Shown piece by piece: positions 33,501 through 40,568 of a stretch of DNA of 64,000 nt. Position 1 is the first letter of the stretch; each line of letters starts with the position of its first letter. Source of the DNA: Pseudorhodoferax soli (GTDB lineage Bacteria > Pseudomonadota > Gammaproteobacteria > Burkholderiales > Burkholderiaceae_C); NCBI RefSeq assembly GCF_003337555.1, contig NZ_QPJK01000001.1, positions 372,001-436,000 on the forward strand, read 5' to 3'. The position numbers and the translations under genes are program-made. The notes under the pieces are model-generated. The model made no database searches, was not told the DNA's origin, and worked only from the letters and a program-made list of their open reading frames with translations.

Positions 33501-34055
33501 GAACCACCAGTCGCAATGCCGCGTGCCGCCGACGCCGCGCAGCGCCTCCTTGCCCAGCAGTTCGGCCAGCGGAAAGTGCAGCCCGCTGTAGCGCAGCGCG
33601 GTGGTCTTGCCCGAGCCGGGCGCGCCGATGATGAGGTACCAGGGCAGCTCGTACAGGTGCCGCCCGCCCAGCCGCGCGGCCCAGCCCTTGAGCGTGCCGC
33701 GCGGGCCGAAGCGGGCCTGCTCCAGGCCGCGCAATGCGCGCTCGAACTGCTGGCGCACGGCCGCCATGTCGGCGCTCTCGCGCGGGCCGGTGGCCGCCGA
33801 CGGGGCCGACTGGATCAGCTGCTGCACCACGGCGGCATTGCCGCGCCTGGCGCGCCAGCGGCCCCAGGCGATGCGCAGTGCCACCAGCACCAGCAGCAGC
33901 ACGATGGCGATGGCGCGTGCGCGTTCCGTCTCCAGCGGCCGGGCTTCGCCGAAAGCCAGCAGCGGCCCGGCGATCCAGAGCACGCACGCGAGGGCGAGCA
34001 ACAGCAGCGCCAGCAGCAGCCAGCGGTTGAAGATCCAGCCCAGCAGCTTCTTCAT
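30501..34055 (-). CDS. tssM: TssM (IcmF), inner-membrane core of the T6SS
   Basis: The product has 1184 residues. Two membrane helices near the N terminus (about 12-30 and 49-64) precede a cytoplasmic NTPase-like domain with Walker A GAPGSGKTT (144-152). A third helix lies near residue 450 (VGAVTAGLLAAWTLSYLDN), followed by the large periplasmic region ending in the TssM C-terminal beta domain. It links TssL in the inner membrane to the TssJ lipoprotein. The start MKKLLGWIFNRW overlaps the tssL stop in ATGA. Confidence 0.96.
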   Translation of the reverse strand: MKKLLGWIFNRWLLLALLLLALACVLWIAGPLLAFGEARPLETERARAIAIVLLLVLVALRIAWGRWRARRGNAAVVQQLIQSAPSAATGPRESADMAAVRQQFERALRGLEQARFGPRGTLKGWAARLGGRHLYELPWYLIIGAPGSGKTTALRYSGLHFPLAELLGKEALRGVGGTRHCDWWFTDRAVLIDTAGRFTTQDSDPDNDQATWNGFLQMLRRTRTRQPVNGVLVTVSVSDLLARPAAERAQHAQTVRARVQELHGQLGMAFPIYLMVTKADLLAGFMDYFAALDKEQRNTPWGFSFARDSQAPLAGMPAEFDALQQRLVDGLLARLQAERDPGRRARIYGFPVQFAALREALQEFAEGVFAPSALEARPLLRGIYFVSGTQEGAPIDRALGAVARRFRLEQALMPPRQASGRSYFLQRLLEEVVFAEAGLAGMRGGAERRRRWTLGVAYGAVGAVTAGLLAAWTLSYLDNRRYVDAVAARAGPVQQLLAATPDRATPDLLPLLPALEATHALAQPEAAPGGFGLSQQRKLDSAAQAAYARMLADALLPRLALRIEEQLRQGVGAPELQYEALKVYAMLHAPQHFSADALRRHVEADWQATRRELTPAQRAQLQRHLDALLAQGGVASPLQADNALVTATRAQLASLPLPQRVYNRLRNQGLGQEFAPFTVVRAAGPNAALVFTRASGAPLTQGVPGLYTREGYLRGFQREVGQVADQLAAEQPWVLGVADEPRDAAARVRANAPLVDDVRRLYLNDYAATWEAFIADIKLLPMGQLAQSVQMSRLLSASDSPLAPLLKAISRETTLASGGSTVEAAEQRAQDIVRQGREKLAGVLGAGTATAGPGAPSLEEQLVDARFANLRHFVTAPAGGRAPLDDTLALVAEVNLLLNAAQTALQGGAAPPPSPLPNRVKAEAARMPQPLRTMMETLSQGSANIAQGLLRQTLAQEVRSQVSEFCQQAVAGRYPLVAGSARDVTQADFAALFGPGGKIDQLFQQKLAPYVDTSTRPWRFRAVEGTPLGADGGQLPQFQRAAAIRETFFPGAGAPALRLDFKPIEMDASIQQFILDVDGQIVRYAHGPQIPSAVQWPGPRGSSEVRVQLSPPSASGASGLVDGGPWALFRLFDRVQIEPTGAPERFRATFDIGGRKAVFEVTTSSVRNPFRLRELREFGCPAGL

Positions 34056-35395
34056 CGCGTGGCTCCCGAGGCGGCCGGGGCCGCGGCGGTGGCAGCGACC
34101 GGCGCGCGGCCCAGCACCATCAGCGTGATCTCCACGCGGCGGTTCAGGGCGCGGTTGCTGGTGCTGTCGTTGGGAACCAGGGGCTCGGCGTCGGCCCGGC
34201 CTTCGGCGCGCACGCGCTCGGCCGGCAGGCCATCGGCCACGAGCCGCGCCTGCACGGCCTCGGCGCGCTCCTGCGAGAGGTGCCAGTTGGACGGAAAGCG
34301 GGCCGTGCGGATCGGGCTGCTGTCGCTGTGGCCGGTGACGAGCACGGTGCCAGGCAACTGCTTGAGCGCGGTGGCAATGCGGCCGAGCAGCGCCTGCTGG
34401 CCGGTGGCCGGGGTGGCGCTCGCCGGCGCGAACAGGCCGTCGCCGCGCAGCGTGACGACGCTGCGGTCGACCTCGTCGCGCACGGCCACCAGGCCGCCCT
34501 TCACATCGGGCTGCAGCAACTGGGCCAGGCGCGGCACCGGTGCGGGCGGCGGCGGCGCGGTGACGGGGGGCGTCAGCCGCAGCGCCTGGATCTGGCCGAA
34601 CACCAGGTCGGAGCGCTCGGCCAGCGACAGCGACAGGCCCGAGTACACCAGCGCCAGCAGCAGCGCCGCGCCGGCGGCCGTGGCGGCCAGCGGCAGCCAG
34701 CCCGAGAAGCGGCGCTGCGGCAGCGGCGCGACCTGCCAGTGCGCCGCCAGCGCCTGGGGATGGTCGCCGCGCTCCTTGCGCACGATCTGCGCGAGCCGGT
34801 CGCGCACGGCCTCGAGCTGCGCAGCGCCGTTGTCGACGACGCGCCAGCGGCCTTCGAAGCCCAGCGCCAGCGCGGCGTAGACGAGTTCGAGCAGGTCGCG
34901 GTTGGCGGCCGGCTGCTCGGCCAGCCGGGCCATGAGCTGGAACACCTTCTCGCCGCCACGCGTCTCGTTGTGGAACATGGCCAGGAGGCTGTACTGCGCC
35001 CAGGCGCCCGAGCCGCCCCAGGGCGTGTCGGCCGCGGCCTCGTCCAGCATGGTGCACAGCACGTAGCGCGCGGCCATCACGCGCTCGGGCGCGATGCCGG
35101 CCGTGGCCGCATCGGCGCAGAAGTCGCGGATGCCCTGGGCCAGCGCCTGGCGCAGCGCGGCCGGATCGTCCACGCGCTGCGTGGCGCGCAGCGCGGGCAC
35201 CAGCAGCAGCAACCGGTTGGCCAGCGTGACGAGCGGGTTCAGTCCCGGAGCCGGTGCGGCGGCCTCGCTTTCCACAACGGTGGCCGCCAAGGGGCTGGCG
35301 GACGGGCGCGGGCCGGGCGCCCCGCCCGGGCGGGGCTTGACGAAGGTGTGCTGCTCGTCGAGCGCGGCAAAGGGGTCGTCGATCGGGCGGTCCAT
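34052..35395 (-). CDS. tssL: TssL (DotU/IcmH) with C-terminal OmpA-like domain
   Basis: The product has 447 residues. The DotU part (about 55-215) has NRLLLLVPALRATQ, YVLCTMLDEAAADTPWG and MFHNETRGGEKVFQLM. One membrane helix (about 232-252) leads to an OmpA/MotB-type peptidoglycan-binding domain (about 300-430: TGHSDSSPIRTARFPSNWHL, SNRALNRRVEI). This is an extended TssL able to hold the complex to the cell wall. It is coupled to tssM by ATGA and follows tssK by 12 bp. Confidence 0.95.
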   Translation of the reverse strand: MDRPIDDPFAALDEQHTFVKPRPGGAPGPRPSASPLAATVVESEAAAPAPGLNPLVTLANRLLLLVPALRATQRVDDPAALRQALAQGIRDFCADAATAGIAPERVMAARYVLCTMLDEAAADTPWGGSGAWAQYSLLAMFHNETRGGEKVFQLMARLAEQPAANRDLLELVYAALALGFEGRWRVVDNGAAQLEAVRDRLAQIVRKERGDHPQALAAHWQVAPLPQRRFSGWLPLAATAAGAALLLALVYSGLSLSLAERSDLVFGQIQALRLTPPVTAPPPPAPVPRLAQLLQPDVKGGLVAVRDEVDRSVVTLRGDGLFAPASATPATGQQALLGRIATALKQLPGTVLVTGHSDSSPIRTARFPSNWHLSQERAEAVQARLVADGLPAERVRAEGRADAEPLVPNDSTSNRALNRRVEITLMVLGRAPVAATAAAPAASGATR

Positions 35396-35407
35396 GGCGC
35401 AGGCCCG

Positions 35408-36814
35408 TCAGGCGCGGATGGCCCAGAGCTCGAGCTCCAGGCCGGGGAAGTCGCCCGCCACATGCAGGGCCAGGCTGCCGCTGCGTTCGAGCTGCTTCCA
35501 GAGTTCGCCGCCGCGCTCGAGCTCGAAGTAGTGGTGGCCGGCATGGAAGGGCAACTGGCGCGGCGCCACCGGCAGCGGCCGCAGCGCGACACCGGGCAAC
35601 TGCAGGTTGACGAGGTCGCGGATGCGGTCCACCGGACCGAGCTTGGACTGCGCCGGAAAGCGCTGGCGCAGTTGCTCGGCCGGCAGCTGTGCGTTGACGG
35701 CCAGCACCAGGCTGGCGCTGCGCAGCATCTCGGCATCGGCCAGCACCGCCGTGCGCACGCCGTGCGTGCGGTCGGTCAGCGCGATCTGCTCGGCATGGCG
35801 CAGCAGCACGATGGAGAGCATCGCGCGCAGCGCGTCGAGCAGCGGCGCGAAGCTGGCCTGCAGGTCGTCGTGCTGGTAGAGCGGGTACTCGCGCGGCTGG
35901 CGCGAGGCGACGGCGAAGGTCGCCAGTTCGCCGGCCAGCTGCAGGCAGTCGCGGTGCAGCTGCTCGGGATGGGCATGGGGCGCGCGGGCATGCTGGCGGA
36001 ACAGCGGGTCGGCGCGGTTCAGCGTCTGCAGCATCAGGAAATCGCTGAGTTCGGAGACGCCATGGCCGAGCTGGCCCATGCGGCCGGCCAGGGCCTCGGC
36101 GCGCTGGCGGATGAGGCCGTGCAGCAGCGTGGCCATGGCCGAGAGCTGGCCACTGGCGTCCAGGCGCGTCTGCGGCGCGGTGTAGGCGCGGTCGAGCACG
36201 AGCTGGCGGTCGCTGCGCCGCTCGGCGATGCGGGCCACGCCGAGAGCCGCCTGGCCGTCGCCGAGATCGCGCGCGCGCACCAGGCGCAGGCACAGCGCGG
36301 CGGTCTGCACGGGTTCGGGGTCGTCGCCAGCGCTGGTGCGGTCGCGCAGCGCATGGTCGGCGATGCGGTAGCGGTGCTGGGGCCGGCCACCGGGTCCGGC
36401 GTCGGACGTCTCGAAATCGACCTCGTCGACACCGTCGCGCGCCAGCGGCGCGGCCAGGTAGACGAGTTCGTTCTGCACGTCGGCCGGCAGCATGAGCGGC
36501 AGCGGCGCCGCGTCGGCCTGCGGGATGCAGAACGGCGTGCCATCGGGCAGCACGCCCTGGGCGCGCACCAGGCCAAGATGGCCCTGCGGCAGCAGCGATT
36601 CGTCGAGCACGAGCTCGGTGAAGCCCCAGCCGTGCACGCCCAGGAGGCGCACGCGGCGGTCGATCAGGCTCTCCAGGTAGCGCGTCTCCTGCTGGAAGTG
36701 GTGCGGCAGCAGGAACATGCCCTGGGTCCAGACCACCTTGTCGGCGGCGGGCAGCGGCGCGCCGGGCGCGGACACCGGGCCGGATGCGGCAGCTTCGTCG
36801 GGCTGGGCGCTCAT
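35408..36814 (-). CDS. tssK: TssK, baseplate-membrane complex connector
   Basis: The product has 468 residues. Signatures are KVVWTQGMFLLPHHFQQ at about 26-42, YLESLIDRRVRLL, and the C-terminal KLGPVDRIRDLVNLQLPGVAL and FELERGGELWKQL. TssK trimers connect the baseplate wedge to TssL/TssM. The start overlaps the tssJ stop in ATGA, one more coupled junction in the tssJKLM-tagF operon. Confidence 0.95.
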   Translation of the reverse strand: MSAQPDEAAASGPVSAPGAPLPAADKVVWTQGMFLLPHHFQQETRYLESLIDRRVRLLGVHGWGFTELVLDESLLPQGHLGLVRAQGVLPDGTPFCIPQADAAPLPLMLPADVQNELVYLAAPLARDGVDEVDFETSDAGPGGRPQHRYRIADHALRDRTSAGDDPEPVQTAALCLRLVRARDLGDGQAALGVARIAERRSDRQLVLDRAYTAPQTRLDASGQLSAMATLLHGLIRQRAEALAGRMGQLGHGVSELSDFLMLQTLNRADPLFRQHARAPHAHPEQLHRDCLQLAGELATFAVASRQPREYPLYQHDDLQASFAPLLDALRAMLSIVLLRHAEQIALTDRTHGVRTAVLADAEMLRSASLVLAVNAQLPAEQLRQRFPAQSKLGPVDRIRDLVNLQLPGVALRPLPVAPRQLPFHAGHHYFELERGGELWKQLERSGSLALHVAGDFPGLELELWAIRA

Positions 36815-37320
36815 GGGGCCAACTCGGCCGTCACCGCCAGCTCGCTCGCGCGGATGGTGACGCGATGGGCCTGGCCCGGCTGCACGGGCAGCACGGCACG
36901 CCAGCGGGCATGCTCGACATCGCGGTAGGCAGCGAACACGGCCAGGAAGCGGGTTTCGGGCGCCAGCGTGCGGTTGAGCGGGCGGCTTTCGCCTGGCGCC
37001 AGCATGATCTCCTCGCGGCCGACCAGCTCGGCGCCCAGTTCGGCCTGGTCGCGCTGGTACAGCGAGACGAAGTCGGCGGCGGCGAACACCGTGGCCGTCT
37101 TGAGTTCGTAGACGCGCAGCAGCAGCGGCGAGGGCCGCCCGCTGACGCTGGGGTTGACGCCCGCCACCGCGGCCACGCTGCCGGCCACGGTGGTGGGCGG
37201 CACCTTGGGCGGACCGCCGCAAGCCGACAGCAAGGCCAGCAGCGCGGCGGCACGCACCAGCCAGCCGAGCGGGTGGCTGCGGTGTGTGAAACATCCCGAT
37301 CGATTGCCAGCGGTGCGCAT
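36811..37320 (-). CDS. tssJ: TssJ (SciN), outer-membrane lipoprotein of the T6SS
   Basis: The product has 169 residues. A signal peptide with core WLVRAAALLALLSAC ends in the lipobox LSAC. The mature part has SPLLLRVYELKTATVF, FVSLYQRDQAELG and FLAVFAAYRDVE, the TssJ transthyretin-like fold pattern. It anchors TssM to the outer membrane. The ATG at 37320 follows a GGGGA ribosome site and fits the predicted transcript start near 37343; an upstream in-frame start at 37392 would lie inside the promoter. Confidence 0.93.
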   Translation of the reverse strand: MRTAGNRSGCFTHRSHPLGWLVRAAALLALLSACGGPPKVPPTTVAGSVAAVAGVNPSVSGRPSPLLLRVYELKTATVFAAADFVSLYQRDQAELGAELVGREEIMLAPGESRPLNRTLAPETRFLAVFAAYRDVEHARWRAVLPVQPGQAHRVTIRASELAVTAELAP

Positions 37321-37349
37321 CCGTATCCCCAAGGGAAACCCTGGCGGCC

Positions 37350-37391
37350 AGCATAGCCAGCCGGTCCTGCGCAGACGCATGACGAAGGTCA
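37350..37391 (-). promoter_or_regulatory. Shared T6SS promoter element upstream of tssJ
   Basis: Read on the minus strand, TGACCTTCGTCATGC begins at 37391 and TATGCT occupies 37355-37350, the same distance as in the other four copies. Here the element is one base shorter before CAT, forming ATGAC-N4-GTCAT. The predicted transcript begins near 37343. Confidence 0.5.
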
Positions 37392-37429
37392 TCGCGGGTG
37401 CGCCGCATGGCGGACAGGCGCTTCATTAA

Positions 37430-37443
37430 AATACGCTCGTATT
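37430..37443. promoter_or_regulatory. 14-bp palindrome, probable TetR operator
   Basis: AATACGCTCGTATT is a perfect inverted repeat (6-bp arms, 2-bp centre) that ends 14 bp before the TetR start and overlaps a TAAAAT sequence (37427-37432) that could be a -10 box. Placement and symmetry fit autorepression by the adjacent TetR protein. Confidence 0.6.
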
Positions 37444-37457
37444 CTTGGAAAGCAACG

Positions 37458-38018
37458 ATGAACGATGTTCGCCAACGCACACGCACACGCGCCCCGGCCG
37501 AGGTCTACGCCCGCATCCTCGCGGCCGCCGCCGAGCTCTTGACCGAGGGCGCGCCGCTGTCCATCGGCAGCGTGGCCGATGCGGCCGGCGTGACCAAGGG
37601 GGCCGTGCAGCACCACTTCGGCACGCGCGAGGCCTTGCTGCAGGCCTTGTGGGGCAGCACGCAGGCCGAATTCCTGGACGACCTGGGCCGCGCCGCCGCG
37701 CGCCATGGCGGCAGCCCGCTCGGGGCCGCCAGCTACCTGCGCGCCACCGTGCGTGCAGGCCAGCGCCGCCATGTGACGCGCCGCTGGCGCGCCGTGCTGG
37801 CAGCCTGTGTGGTCGAGCGGCCCCTGGCGCGCCAGTGGAGCGACTGGGTCGGCGCCTGCCGGCGCGACAACGCGGAAGGCACGCAGGAGCTCATCGTGCG
37901 GCTCGCGGCGGACGGCCTGTGGCTGTCCGACCTGCTGGGCATCTACAAGCTGTCGGCCAGGGAGCGCCAGGCCCTGCAGGATGCGCTGCTCGCGCGCACC
38001 GAGGCGGCGACCGCATGA
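37458..38018 (+). CDS. TetR-family transcriptional regulator
   Basis: The product has 186 residues. The N-terminal helix-turn-helix reads SVADAAGVTKGAVQHHFGTREALL (about 38-61, written here in part). The C-terminal ligand domain is Arg-rich. GGAAAG lies before the ATG at 37458. The stop overlaps the SMR transporter start in ATGA, so regulator and pump form one unit. The regulator probably senses a cationic or toxic compound and derepresses the pump. Confidence 0.9.
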   Translation: MNDVRQRTRTRAPAEVYARILAAAAELLTEGAPLSIGSVADAAGVTKGAVQHHFGTREALLQALWGSTQAEFLDDLGRAAARHGGSPLGAASYLRATVRAGQRRHVTRRWRAVLAACVVERPLARQWSDWVGACRRDNAEGTQELIVRLAADGLWLSDLLGIYKLSARERQALQDALLARTEAATA

Positions 38019-38347
38019 CCGCCTACCTGTGGCTGGGCGCGGCCATCGGGCTGGAGGTGTTCGCCACGGCCATGCTCAAGGCCTCGGACAGCTTCACGCG
38101 GCCAGGGCCCGCGGTGGCCACGGCGCTGGGCTACGCCGCCTCGTTCTACTGCCTGTCGCTGGTGCTGCGCAGCATGCCGGTGGGAGTGGCCTATGCGATC
38201 TGGTCCGGCGTGGGCATCGTGATCACGGCGGTGGTGGCGTTCGTGCTGTTCGGCCAGCGGCTGGACGCGCCGGCGCTGGCGGGCATGGGCCTGATCGTGG
38301 CTGGTGTGCTGGTGATCAACCTGTTCTCGGCGAGCGCAGGCCACTGA
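38015..38347 (+). CDS. SMR-family multidrug efflux protein (EmrE/SugE type)
   Basis: The product has 110 residues with four predicted membrane helices. The conserved membrane glutamate is present in the first helix (GAAIGLEVFATAMLKAS), and the family block PVGVAYAIWSGVGIV is intact. It would exchange protons for lipophilic cations across the inner membrane. It is translationally coupled to the TetR gene. Confidence 0.92.
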   Translation: MTAYLWLGAAIGLEVFATAMLKASDSFTRPGPAVATALGYAASFYCLSLVLRSMPVGVAYAIWSGVGIVITAVVAFVLFGQRLDAPALAGMGLIVAGVLVINLFSASAGH

Positions 38348-38355
38348 GACGCGCC

Positions 38356-39327
38356 ATGAAGACGACGCTGGACGAACTGCAGGCCTTCGCGGCGGTTGTC
38401 GCCACCGGCTCCATCACGGCTGCGGCCGAGCAGCTGGGGCAGACGGTGTCGGGCGTGAGCCGTGCGCTGGGCCGGCTGGAGAAGAAGCTCGCCACCACGC
38501 TGCTGCGCCGCACGACCCGGCGCATCGCGCTGACCGAGGAAGGCCAGGCCTTTCTCGTGCGCACCCGCGCGATCCTGGCGGCCATCGACGACGCCGAGGA
38601 ACACATGGCGTTGCGCCGCCAGCAACCGGCCGGCCGCCTGCGCTTGAACGCCGCGACGCCTTTCATGCTGCATGCCATCGTGCCGCTGGTGCCGCAGTTC
38701 CAGCAGCTCTATCCACAGATCGTCCTGGAGCTGGAGACCGATGAGCTCAACATCGACCTGCTGGCGCGCCGCACCGACATCGCCATCCGCATCGGTCCCT
38801 TGCGCGATTCCACGCTGCACGCGCGTCCGCTGTGCACGAGCCGGCGCCGTGTGCTGGCAAGCCCGGCCTACCTGGCCGCGCATGGCAGGCCGACCAGCCT
38901 GGCGAGCCTCGCGGAGCACCGGCTGATCGGCTTCAACCAACCCGAATCGCTGAACCGCTGGCCGCTGCGCGGGCCGCACGGTGACGAATGGCCAGCCAGC
39001 CCGGGGATGACCGCATCGAGTGGGGAGACGCTGCGCCAGCTGGCGCTGGCCGGTGCCGGCATCTGCTGCCTGGCCGATTTCATGACCACCCCCGACCGCC
39101 TGCGCGGCGATCTGGTGGAAGTGCTGCCGCGCCTGGCGGTGGACGTGCGTGAATCCGTCAGCGCGGTGTACTACCGCAACACGCAGCTGGCCGCGCGCAT
39201 TGCCTGCTTCCTGGATTTCCTGGCGCAACGGCTCGCCGAACCGGCCCCGCGGGCAGGAAAGCAAGCGCCGCCGGACGTCAGGGAATCTTGCGAAGCCCGA
39301 CAGCCAGGAAAATTACATACAAAATGA
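38356..39327 (+). CDS. LysR-family transcriptional regulator
   Basis: The product has 323 residues. The N-terminal winged helix-turn-helix reads LQAFAAVVATGSITAAAEQL and SGVSRALGRLEKKLATTLL. The substrate-binding domain has LRLNAATPFMLHAIVPLV, DIAIRIGPL and GAGICCLADF. It follows the SMR gene by 8 bp on the same strand. The last 25-30 residues (after EPAPRAGKQ) run into AT-richer DNA and look like an unconserved extension. The target is not evident. Confidence 0.88.
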   Translation: MKTTLDELQAFAAVVATGSITAAAEQLGQTVSGVSRALGRLEKKLATTLLRRTTRRIALTEEGQAFLVRTRAILAAIDDAEEHMALRRQQPAGRLRLNAATPFMLHAIVPLVPQFQQLYPQIVLELETDELNIDLLARRTDIAIRIGPLRDSTLHARPLCTSRRRVLASPAYLAAHGRPTSLASLAEHRLIGFNQPESLNRWPLRGPHGDEWPASPGMTASSGETLRQLALAGAGICCLADFMTTPDRLRGDLVEVLPRLAVDVRESVSAVYYRNTQLAARIACFLDFLAQRLAEPAPRAGKQAPPDVRESCEARQPGKLHTK

Positions 39328-39505
39328 CGAATATTTCCCACATGCATGCGACTTAGCAAACTGTGGGCCAGAGACAATGCTTCCAAATAAATCACGAAAA
39401 ATCAGGAAGTTATGAACGTTTCGGTAGAGCGTGAAACAAGTCACTTGCCCGGCGAGGCGAGCCGTGTAAGTGGATCCGACATCAGGAAAACCCGGACTGG
39501 TTGCA
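39328..39505. other. AT-rich intergenic stretch
   Basis: The 178 bp between two convergent LysR genes have much lower GC than the surroundings, especially 39300-39420. I see no reading frame, tRNA piece or clear terminator. A weak inverted pair (CACTT at 39441-39445, AAGTG at 39468-39472) is present. Confidence 0.6.
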
Positions 39506-40432
39506 TCACCCCGCGTCGGTCTCCGCGCACTCCATCAGCCAGTCGCGGAACAGCGCCAGCGCTGCAGGCGGGTCGCGCCGCTCGGGGCTGACCAGGTAGT
39601 AGCCGCGGCTGCCGCGCAGCGCGCGGTCGCAGGCCAGCACAAGGTCGCCGCGCGCCAGATCCTGGGCGACCAGCATGCGCGGCACCAATGCCACGCCGAG
39701 CCCGTGGGCCGCCGCCGTGGCCGACATCGAGAACAGTTCGTAGCGCGGACCACTTTGCCAGTGCGCGGCCTGCACGCCCATGGCCTCGAACCAGAGTCGC
39801 CAGGCGTCCGGGCGCGTGCTCTGCTGCAGCAGCGGGAGTTCGGCCACCTGTGCGGGCGTGAGCGCGCCGCGGCCCTGCAGCAAGGCTGCGCTGCAGACTG
39901 GCAGCACCTCCTCGCTCATGAGCAGCACGGCGCTGGTGCCGGGCCAGTTCTGGACCTGCTCCGGCGTGCCGGCGTACAGCGCCGCATCGAAACCGTCGTC
40001 GCTGAACAGGAAGGGCCGCGTGCGCGTCTCGATGTTGACGGTGATCTGCGGGTGCCGCTGCGCCAGGGCCGGCAGGCGCGGGATCAGCCAGCGTGTGGCG
40101 AACGTGGCCACGGCCGCCAGCGCCAGCGAATGGCCGCTGTGCTGGCGCGCCATCGCGTTCAGGGTGTCCAGCTCCAGTCCGTCGAGCCGCCGTGCGACCT
40201 GGCGGGCGTAGTCGCGGCCGCTGTCGGTCAGGGCCACGCCATGGCGCGTGCGGCGGAACAGCACGACGCCGACGAATTCCTCCAGGGCGGCGATCTGCCG
40301 CGACACGGCGCCCTGGGTCAGTGCCAGCTCCTGTGCGGCGCGCGTGTAGCTTTCATGGCGGGCGGCCGCCTCGAAGCAGACCAGGGCCTGGGTGGATGGG
40401 AGCTTGCGGTGCAAAGTATTCTGAATATACAC
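39506..40432 (-). CDS. LysR-family (GcvA-like) regulator of the glutaryl-CoA genes
   Basis: The product has about 308 residues. KLPSTQALVCFEAAARHESY and TRAAQELALTQGAVSRQIAAL form the GcvA-type helix-turn-helix. The effector domain includes ATFATRWLIPRLPALAQRHP. The start is uncertain: GTG at 40432, TTG at 40414 (giving MHRKLPST, the usual GcvA-like beginning) and TTG at 40468 are all in frame without strong ribosome sites. It is divergent from the acyl-CoA dehydrogenase, the usual place for its activator. Confidence 0.87.
   Translation of the reverse strand: MYIQNTLHRKLPSTQALVCFEAAARHESYTRAAQELALTQGAVSRQIAALEEFVGVVLFRRTRHGVALTDSGRDYARQVARRLDGLELDTLNAMARQHSGHSLALAAVATFATRWLIPRLPALAQRHPQITVNIETRTRPFLFSDDGFDAALYAGTPEQVQNWPGTSAVLLMSEEVLPVCSAALLQGRGALTPAQVAELPLLQQSTRPDAWRLWFEAMGVQAAHWQSGPRYELFSMSATAAAHGLGVALVPRMLVAQDLARGDLVLACDRALRGSRGYYLVSPERRDPPAALALFRDWLMECAETDAG
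40417..40427. promoter_or_regulatory. 11-bp dyad at the LysR gene start
   Basis: TATTCTGAATA is a perfect 5-1-5 inverted repeat at the 5' end of the divergent LysR gene. It may be part of the LysR binding region. Confidence 0.35.
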
Positions 40433-40506
40433 ATTTAAGGCCCGCCTATCCCGCCAGTGCGCGGCCAATTATTCGCAACCCTCATATCTCGATCAACAAT
40501 CATCGT

Positions 40507-40535
40507 TTGCCGCCCTCCCCGGCCGGGGCTAGGAT
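40507..40535 (+). promoter_or_regulatory. Probable promoter of the glutaryl-CoA dehydrogenase operon
   Basis: TTGCCG (40507-40512) and TAGGAT (40530-40535) are separated by exactly 17 bp. The predicted transcript would begin about 27 bases before the ATG at 40569, which has GAGGAG upstream. Confidence 0.45.
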
Positions 40536-40568
40536 GGCGCCTTTGCAATGTGCCCCTGAGGAGACCCC

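Noticed and set aside
13272-37391. Reading the shared T6SS element as a sigma-54 promoter
   Set aside because: The GG and GC pairs of the -24/-12 consensus are absent and the TGAC-to-TTGC distance is two bases too long.
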